From contig DRPO01000182.1 in the NCBI GenBank assembly GCA_011330835.1, forward strand, positions 1 through 9,547: a stretch of 9,547 nt of DNA, written 5' to 3'. The stretch is from Gammaproteobacteria bacterium. Its GTDB lineage: Bacteria > Pseudomonadota > Gammaproteobacteria > UWMA-0217. A model generated the notes under the pieces. The model was not told the origin of the DNA and made no database searches. It was given only the letters and a program-made list of their open reading frames with translations. Shown piece after piece: positions 4,482 to 9,547 of this stretch (its first letter is position 1; each line of letters begins with the position of its first letter). Made by a program: the position numbers and the translations under genes.

Positions 4482-5864
4482 GTGAAACCGGTAATCGCTC
4501 TGGTGGGACGGCCCAATGTCGGCAAGTCCACCCTGTTCAACCAATTGACGCGCTCGCGGGACGCCCTGGTGGCGGATTTCCCGGGGCTCACCCGTGACCG
4601 CCAGTATGGCGTTGGCCGGGTGGGGGGCGATTATTACGTGATCGATACCGGCGGGCTGACGGATGAGCCGGATCAGCTCAACGAGTTGATGGCGGGACAG
4701 ACGCGGCGCGGCATCGACGAGTCGGACCGGATTATCTGGCTGGTCGACGGGCGGGCCGGGTTGACGCCGGCGGATGAGGTGATCGGCGAGGAGCTTCGGC
4801 GACTGGGCAAGCCGGTGTTTCTGGCGGTCAACAAGACCGACGGGATCGTTGTCGAGGAGGCGCTGGCGGAGTTTCATGCGCTGGGGTTTGGCGATCCGAT
4901 GCCGATCGCCAGCGCTCATGGTCGCGGCGTGACGCGGATGATTCAGACGGTGCTCGGCGACCAGGCGGGGTTGGCTGGCGAGGCGGAACAGGATGGCGAT
5001 GAGGCGCGGGGGATTCGCATTGCCTTCGTCGGTCGTCCGAATGTGGGCAAATCGACGTTGGTCAACCGTATCCTCGGCGAGGATCGGGTGGTGGTCAGCG
5101 ATGTGCCGGGCACCACGCGCGACAGTATCTACATTCCCTTCGAGCGCGATGGCCAGCGTTATACCCTGATCGATACGGCGGGCGTGCGCCGTCGCGGCAA
5201 GGTGCGGGAGACGGTGGAGAAGTTCAGCGTTGTGAAGACGCTGGATGCGATCGAGCGCGCCGATGTGGTGGTCAATGTGCTGGATATGCGCGAGGGCGTG
5301 ACCGATCAGGATGTGCATCTGATCGGCATGGCGTTGCAGGCCGGGCGGGCGATTGTGGTGGCGCTGAACAAGTGGGACGGGTTGTCGGAGGAGCAGCGCA
5401 AGCGGCGGTTGGGGCAATATGAATTGAAGCTGCCGTTTCTCGATTTTGCCGAACGCTATACGATTTCCGCGCTGCACGGCTCGGGGGTCGGGTTGCTCTA
5501 TGAAGCGGTCCAACGCGCCTATCGCTCGGCGCGGATCGAGCTGTCGACGACGCGCCTGACCCGTTTGCTCGAAGAGGCCGTGGCGCGTCATCAGCCGCCG
5601 ATGGTTCGTGGTCGGCGCGTCAAGCTTCGCTACGCGCACCAGGGCGGCAAGCGACCGCCGGTGATCGTGATCCACGGCAATCAGACCCGTCATGTGCCGG
5701 AGGCCTACCGGCGTTACCTGGTGAATTTTTTCCGCGACCGGCTCAAGGTGGTGGGCTCGCCGATCCGCATCGAGTTCAAGACGGGCGAGAATCCGTACGC
5801 GTCGCGGGCCAAGTCGAAAGCGGGGCGGAAGAGCCCGCGGCGCGAGCATCGGAGAAAGCGGTGA
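4482..5864 (+). CDS. der: Ribosome biogenesis GTPase Der (EngA)
   Basis: Der is a GTPase with two tandem G domains that acts in 50S ribosomal subunit assembly in the cytoplasm and is usually essential. The 460 residues show both domains. G domain 1 has GRPNVGKS (9-16), DTGG (55-58) and NKTD (117-120). An acidic linker follows (about 160-176). G domain 2 has GRPNVGKS (184-191), DTAG (231-234) and NKWD (296-299). A KH-like domain (about 355-440) ends in GENPY, then a very basic tail. It is slightly shorter than E. coli Der (490), mainly because the linker is short. The start is GTG 4482, the only start codon that yields the standard MKPVIALVGRPNVGKS beginning. No clear Shine-Dalgarno precedes it. 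The usual neighbour bamB is not upstream; repeats are found there instead. The stop overlaps the next start as TGATG. Confidence 0.97.
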   Translation: MKPVIALVGRPNVGKSTLFNQLTRSRDALVADFPGLTRDRQYGVGRVGGDYYVIDTGGLTDEPDQLNELMAGQTRRGIDESDRIIWLVDGRAGLTPADEVIGEELRRLGKPVFLAVNKTDGIVVEEALAEFHALGFGDPMPIASAHGRGVTRMIQTVLGDQAGLAGEAEQDGDEARGIRIAFVGRPNVGKSTLVNRILGEDRVVVSDVPGTTRDSIYIPFERDGQRYTLIDTAGVRRRGKVRETVEKFSVVKTLDAIERADVVVNVLDMREGVTDQDVHLIGMALQAGRAIVVALNKWDGLSEEQRKRRLGQYELKLPFLDFAERYTISALHGSGVGLLYEAVQRAYRSARIELSTTRLTRLLEEAVARHQPPMVRGRRVKLRYAHQGGKRPPVIVIHGNQTRHVPEAYRRYLVNFFRDRLKVVGSPIRIEFKTGENPYASRAKSKAGRKSPRREHRRKR

Positions 5865-7045
5865 TGGCCGGGTATGCGCGACGGCTCGACCGCATCCAGC
5901 CCTTTCATGTCATGCGGTTGCTGCACCGGGCCCGCGAGCTTGAAGCCCAGGGGCGCGACATTATCCACATGGAGGTGGGCGAACCGGATTTCGATACGCC
6001 GGAGCCCATCGTCCGGGCGGGCGTCGAGGCGCTCCGGGAAGGCCGGACGCACTACACGCCAGCGGTGGGGCTGCCCCGATTGCGCGAGGCGATCGCCGGG
6101 TATTACGCCAGCCGCTTTGGCGTCGATGTTTCGCCCGAGCGCATTGTCGTGACGCCCGGCGCGTCGGGCGCGCTACAGTTGTTGATGGCCTTGCTCGCCA
6201 ATCCGGGCGACCGGGTGCTGATGGCCGATCCGGGCTATCCCTGCAATCGGAATTTCGCCTTTCTGCACGACGCCCGGTCGGTGGCGGTGGATGTCTCCCG
6301 CGACGGTTTCCAACTGACGCCCGAACTGGTCGAGCAACATTGGGGCGACGCGGACGGCGCGATGGCGTTGCTGACAACGCCGGCCAATCCGACCGGGGCG
6401 GTGATCGGTCGCGAAGCGCTGGCGGCGATTCGCGAGGTCGCGCGCAGGCGGGGCGGTCATCTGCTGGTGGACGAGATCTACCAGGGGCTGACCTATGACG
6501 GGGAGCCTTTCACGGCGGCGGAGCTGGGGAAGGATGTTTTCGTCATCAACAGTTTCTCCAAGTTTTTCGGCATGACCGGCTGGCGGCTGGGCTGGCTGGT
6601 GGCGCCGCCCGACGCCGTTCCCGAGCTGGACAAGCTGGCGCAGAACCTGTTTCTGGCCGCGCCGACGCCTTCGCAATACGCGGCGCTGGCGGCGTTCGAG
6701 CCGGAAACGCTCGCGATTCTGGAGAACCGGCGTCAGCGCTTCGAACAGCGCCGCGACAGCCTCATGCCCGCCCTGGAGAACCTGGGATTTCGTTTCGCCG
6801 GGCAACCCTCCGGCGCCTTTTACCTGTACGCCGATTGCCGCGGCCTGGGCATGGACAGCGACGCCTTGTCGGAAGCCTTGCTGGAACAGGCGGGGGTGGC
6901 GACCACGCCGGGCAGGGATTTCAGCGTGATCGATCCGGGTCGCTGGCTGCGTTTCGCCTTCACCACCCGGCGGGAGCGGCTGGAGGAGGGAGTGGCGCGG
7001 ATCACGGCCTTTCTGGCGGGACGGGCGTCCTCGACCGAATCGTGA
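5864..7045 (+). CDS. Pyridoxal phosphate-dependent class I/II aminotransferase
   Basis: A 393-residue fold-type I aminotransferase, cytoplasmic. Motifs in order: MEVGEPDFDTPEP near residue 36; PGASGALQLLM, the phosphate-binding region, near 98; PANPTGAV (about 173-180); LLVDEIYQGLTYDG, containing the Asp that contacts the cofactor nitrogen and the Tyr; SFSKFFGMTGWRLGW, with the Schiff-base lysine at about 233; and GRWLRFAFTT, with the Arg that binds the substrate carboxylate. The relatives are aspartate/alanine/methionine-type enzymes. The substrate cannot be fixed from sequence, so no symbol is given. ATG 5864 overlaps the der stop (TGATG), and GGAG lies 9 nt before it. GTG 5861, directly in front, is an equally possible start that adds one residue. 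Co-expression with der is likely, but a functional link is not evident. Confidence 0.93.
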   Translation: MAGYARRLDRIQPFHVMRLLHRARELEAQGRDIIHMEVGEPDFDTPEPIVRAGVEALREGRTHYTPAVGLPRLREAIAGYYASRFGVDVSPERIVVTPGASGALQLLMALLANPGDRVLMADPGYPCNRNFAFLHDARSVAVDVSRDGFQLTPELVEQHWGDADGAMALLTTPANPTGAVIGREALAAIREVARRRGGHLLVDEIYQGLTYDGEPFTAAELGKDVFVINSFSKFFGMTGWRLGWLVAPPDAVPELDKLAQNLFLAAPTPSQYAALAAFEPETLAILENRRQRFEQRRDSLMPALENLGFRFAGQPSGAFYLYADCRGLGMDSDALSEALLEQAGVATTPGRDFSVIDPGRWLRFAFTTRRERLEEGVARITAFLAGRASSTES

Positions 7046-7113
7046 TGAAGATCCCGGTCATCCGTCGGAATATCTGCGAGGGTTGTCGCCATTGTCTTGC
7101 CAATCGCGAATAG
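7045..7113 (+). CDS. Possible 22-codon cysteine-rich small ORF
   Basis: ATG 7045 overlaps the aminotransferase stop as TGATG, the same arrangement as at the der-aminotransferase junction. The 22-residue product is basic and contains CEGCRHC, three cysteines spaced CxxCxxC as in metal- or cluster-binding knuckles. It has no Shine-Dalgarno of its own and would depend on translational coupling. The frame is open further upstream only as the shadow of the aminotransferase gene. It may be a real microprotein, a decayed gene end or chance; I lean to chance or a remnant. Confidence 0.25.
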   Translation: MKIPVIRRNICEGCRHCLANRE

Positions 7114-7153
7114 CGACCCAAGAGTGGGAGAGTTCAATATCCACGTTTTCCCA

Positions 7154-9325
7154 ATGTACAACATTAACAAGATATCGATCCTGCTGGTCGAGGATGATGC
7201 CGATCTGACGCAATACTGGGCCGGTCATCTGGCATCCCGGTTCGCTCACGTCTATCGGGCCGGGCATGCCTTTGAAGCCCTGGAGACCCTGCATCGCCAT
7301 GCGCCGGATATTGTCATGATGGATGTCGGGCTGCCTGAAATGGATGGTTATACCCTGTGTCAGGAGATTCGCGACCATCCCGATTTCAGCCATATTCCGG
7401 TCATTTTGTACAAGTCCGGCTATCTGAGCGCCGAAGATCAGCGCCACGGTCTGCGCAGCGGCGCGGTCCGGGTCATGAACAAGCCCGGCAGTATCGACGA
7501 GATTGTCGAGGTCGTCCAGGCGGCCTATACCGAGCAGCGGGTGAAAATGGTGGTCGATTCGGAACCGGACAGCGCGCCGGCGACGGAACCGAAAGATGGC
7601 GGCTACGCCGATTTTCTGACCCGTCAACTGGGCGAGACGATCAACCAGTTGAAGAAGGAGCAGACCGCGCTATCCCGCGCGCTCAACCGGTACAAGGATT
7701 TTGCCTACCAGCGCAGCGACTTTTTCTGGGAAACGGACGCCAACGGCTTGCTGACGTTTCTTGATGCGGGTGCGCGCAACCGGCTGGGTTTGCCTGAGAA
7801 TCATTATCGGGGCGTCACCTTTATCGATTTCTTCGGGCGTTTTCTCAGCGCCGACGGACTCGACCAGTTCACCCAGGTTTTTTCGAGGCTGGGCGTTCTC
7901 GATGTTTCCTGCAAGCTCCGGGATAGGAATAATTTCCGGATTGTGCGGCTCCAGGGGAAGCCGTACTATCATGCCGATCATGGCTTTGCCGGTTACCGCG
8001 GTTCGCTGACCGATATTACCGATACCAAATTGACTTCGGAAAAACTCTATTTCGCCGCCCATCACGATGCAATGACCGGTTTGCTCAACGCCCAGGCTTT
8101 CAAGTCCCTGCTGGAGAGCGAACTGCAAATGCTGCAACAGAACGAGCGCCATGTGCTGTGCTATCTCGATCTCGACTTTTTCAAGGAGGTCAACGATCGC
8201 GCCGGGCATCGCGCCGGAGACCAGTTGCTGGTGCAACTGGCCGATCTGTTCCGCCGCAAGGTGCGCTCGAACGACGTGGTGGCCCGGATTGGCGGCGACG
8301 AGTTCGCGATCCTGCTCAGAAACTGCAATCTCGACCAGGCGCGCCGGCTGATCCAGGAGCTGCACAACAGCATCAAGACCTTTCGTTTCTACTGGGAAGG
8401 TCAGCGCTTCGAGATTGGTCTGAGCATCGGATTGCTGCAGATCGAGAATTCGAAGCTGAGCGTCAGCGAGGTCATGGATCTGGCGGATCAGGCCTGTTAC
8501 GCGGCCAAGCATGGCGGGCGCAACCAGATCCGCGTCTTCGGCGACGATCAGACCAGCGGCAAGCTGACCGGCGACGCGCTCTGGCTGGAGAAATTTCACA
8601 CCGCCGTCAATTCCGATCAGCTCTGCCTGTTCCAGCAACCGATTCGTCACGGGCGGCGCGACTCCGGCTCGAACGCCTATGAAGTGCTGGTGCGGATGCG
8701 CGACGGGGAAAGGCTGATTACCCCGGCGCATTTTCTGTCCGTCATCGAACGCTACAAGCTGACCGCGATCCTCGATCGCTGGGTCGTGTACAAACTGGTG
8801 GACTATCTCGATTCGGGCGAGTTTCAGGGCGAATTCTATTCCGTCAATATTTCCACGGCGTCGCTCTGCGACCCGGAATTCCGGCAACAGGCGTACGCCT
8901 TGCTGGCGGAGCGTCCCGGCGTTTCCGGCAAGCTGTGTTTCGAGGTGACCGAATCTTCCGCGATGGAAAATCTCGACGCGGCGATCGAATTCATGTCCGC
9001 CATGCGCAAGCTCGGATGCCGGTTCGCGCTGGACGATTTCGGCACCGGTTTTTCCTCGCTGTCGCACCTCAAGAACCTGCCGGTCGATTTCGTCAAGCTC
9101 GACGGCGTATTTGTCCGGGGAATCGTCACCGACCCGGTCGATTTCGGGCTGGTGGAATCGATCCAGCGCATCGCCGGGCTGATGAATATCCAGACCATCG
9201 CGGAATATGTCGAGAACGCCGAGATCGCCGGCAAGCTGCGCGCCATTGGCGTGGACTATCTGCAGGGCTATCATATTGGCCACCCGGAGATGATGAGCCA
9301 GAAGACGCCGGCGATCATGCACTGA
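7154..9325 (+). CDS. REC-PAS-GGDEF-EAL cyclic-di-GMP synthase/phosphodiesterase response regulator
   Basis: A 723-residue soluble regulator that should both make and break cyclic di-GMP, controlling the motile-sessile switch. Residue numbers are from ATG 7154. The REC domain (about 7-128) has the acidic pair D14/D15, phospho-acceptor D57 in MMDVGLPEMDGY and K110 in NKP. A helical linker (about 160-185) leads to a PAS domain (about 187-290, DFFWETDANGLLTFLD to RGSLTDITD). The GGDEF domain has DLDFFKEVND, the active-site GGDEF at 380-384 and an inhibitory-site RxxD at 371-374. The EAL domain has EVLVR (E510), N565, E597 in FEVTES, DDFGTG (D627, D628), K648, E684 in AEYVEN and Q704 in QGYHIG; all metal and catalytic positions are filled. 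No transmembrane segment is seen. TTG 7097 or GTG 7124 could extend it in frame, but MYNINKISILLVEDD is the natural REC start. The Shine-Dalgarno is weak. The partner histidine kinase is not in the window. Confidence 0.92.
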   Translation: MYNINKISILLVEDDADLTQYWAGHLASRFAHVYRAGHAFEALETLHRHAPDIVMMDVGLPEMDGYTLCQEIRDHPDFSHIPVILYKSGYLSAEDQRHGLRSGAVRVMNKPGSIDEIVEVVQAAYTEQRVKMVVDSEPDSAPATEPKDGGYADFLTRQLGETINQLKKEQTALSRALNRYKDFAYQRSDFFWETDANGLLTFLDAGARNRLGLPENHYRGVTFIDFFGRFLSADGLDQFTQVFSRLGVLDVSCKLRDRNNFRIVRLQGKPYYHADHGFAGYRGSLTDITDTKLTSEKLYFAAHHDAMTGLLNAQAFKSLLESELQMLQQNERHVLCYLDLDFFKEVNDRAGHRAGDQLLVQLADLFRRKVRSNDVVARIGGDEFAILLRNCNLDQARRLIQELHNSIKTFRFYWEGQRFEIGLSIGLLQIENSKLSVSEVMDLADQACYAAKHGGRNQIRVFGDDQTSGKLTGDALWLEKFHTAVNSDQLCLFQQPIRHGRRDSGSNAYEVLVRMRDGERLITPAHFLSVIERYKLTAILDRWVVYKLVDYLDSGEFQGEFYSVNISTASLCDPEFRQQAYALLAERPGVSGKLCFEVTESSAMENLDAAIEFMSAMRKLGCRFALDDFGTGFSSLSHLKNLPVDFVKLDGVFVRGIVTDPVDFGLVESIQRIAGLMNIQTIAEYVENAEIAGKLRAIGVDYLQGYHIGHPEMMSQKTPAIMH

Positions 9326-9346
9326 ATGGGGTATTCTTGATCGCAA
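9322..9346 (+). repeat. Copy 2 of the 25-nt intergenic motif
   Basis: The core is GGGGTATTCTTGATCGCAA, preceded by CTGAAT, whose TGA is the stop of the GGDEF-EAL gene. It ends 35 nt before the 12-codon ORF that leads into the DsrE-family gene. It shares 14 consecutive bases (ATGGGGTATTCTTG) with copy 1. Confidence 0.6.
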
Positions 9347-9381
9347 GACGTGTATCGCCGCTGCCGCCAAGGAGTATTGTT

Positions 9382-9420
9382 ATGACATCGTTTTTCACCG
9401 ATTCCTCCCATGGCCGATAA
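9382..9420 (+). CDS. 12-codon leader ORF overlapping the DsrE-family gene
   Basis: AAGGAG (9369-9374) lies 7 nt before ATG 9382, by far the best ribosome binding site in this gap. It opens only a 12-residue frame (MTSFFTDSSHGR) ending in TAA 9418-9420. The DsrE-family start at 9410 lies inside this frame in another register and has no Shine-Dalgarno of its own. The likely role is translational coupling, with ribosomes finishing the leader and restarting 11 nt back. The peptide has no recognisable domain. A wrongly read base that hides a fused start is possible but unlikely, because the DsrE product already begins normally. Confidence 0.45.
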   Translation: MTSFFTDSSHGR

Positions 9421-9547
9421 ACTGGTTATCGTACTGGTCAATTCCGACCCGGAAGACGCTTCCGAACTGGGGGCCCCGTTCTTTCAGGCCACCGTGGCGG
9501 CGGCGATGGAATACGAGGTCGAGATCGTGTTCACCGGGCGGGCCGGC
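9410..9547 (+). CDS. DsrE/DsrF-like family protein, N-terminal part (partial)
   Basis: The first 46 codons are in the window; the gene runs off the right edge. MADKLVIVLVNSDPEDASEL, then GAPFFQATVAAAMEYEVEIV and FTGRAG, is the N-terminal half of the small DsrE-like fold (strand, helix rich in Ala, strand). Such proteins, often 110-120 residues, belong to the group that includes sulfur carriers such as DsrE and TusD and are common in sulfur-metabolising bacteria, but many members have no known function. The part that would carry the sulfur-binding Cys is not visible, so no sulfur-transfer role can be claimed. An in-frame stop at 9383-9385 and the lack of other start codons fix the start at ATG 9410. 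It overlaps the 12-codon leader ORF. Confidence 0.8.
   Translation, partial: MADKLVIVLVNSDPEDASELGAPFFQATVAAAMEYEVEIVFTGRAG

Noticed and set aside
4398..5849. 483-residue - strand ORF rich in Arg and His
   Set aside because: Antisense shadow of der, which has complete G motifs in the other direction.
7670..9370. 566-residue - strand ORF
   Set aside because: Antisense shadow of the GGDEF-EAL gene; no recognisable domain.

Overview
The window is GC-rich, about 65-75 percent in the core genes by eye. It carries genes for lipopolysaccharide assembly (lpxH, hldE) and the neighbour pair ppiB-lpxH, which is familiar from Gammaproteobacteria. A DsrE-family protein and a multi-domain cyclic-di-GMP enzyme fit an environmental gammaproteobacterium, perhaps one with sulfur metabolism. 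The species cannot be named from the sequence alone.

Layout. The left edge holds the last 55 codons of a cobalamin-independent methionine synthase (metE, + strand), followed by a hairpin terminator. Next, on the - strand, is an AT-richer two-gene cassette in which a PIN-domain toxin precedes a Phd/YefM-type antitoxin. It has a near-consensus promoter and a TGTACA operator candidate over the -10 box. Upstream of it, also on the - strand, is the run ppiB-like lipoprotein cyclophilin, lpxH, hldE, tightly packed and read from a promoter near 3861-3889. lpxH has no ATG, GTG or TTG start where one is needed: the codon at the expected TAATG junction is ATC.

Positions 3822-4481 hold no credible gene. 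They are crowded with repeats: a 104-bp inverted repeat of the widespread ATTCCCGCGAAAGCGGGAAT kind, two adjacent hairpins, a 9-nt tandem repeat, a long REP-like hairpin and three copies of an ATCAATAGT motif.

From 4482 the + strand carries der (ribosome assembly GTPase), a class I/II aminotransferase coupled to it through TGATG, a possible 22-codon cysteine-rich ORF, and a REC-PAS-GGDEF-EAL protein with intact synthase and phosphodiesterase motifs. The right edge holds the start of a DsrE-family gene, preceded and overlapped by a 12-codon ORF that owns the only good ribosome binding site.

The least expected observation across genes is a roughly 25-nt motif, core GGGGTATTCKTGRYCGCAA, present three times. 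Each copy lies in a non-coding gap just downstream of a stop codon and points the same way as that gene (after metE, after hldE, after the GGDEF-EAL gene). I cannot assign it to a known family. I found no complete new multi-gene system; the strongest leads are this motif, the lpxH start codon and the organisation of the toxin-antitoxin cassette.
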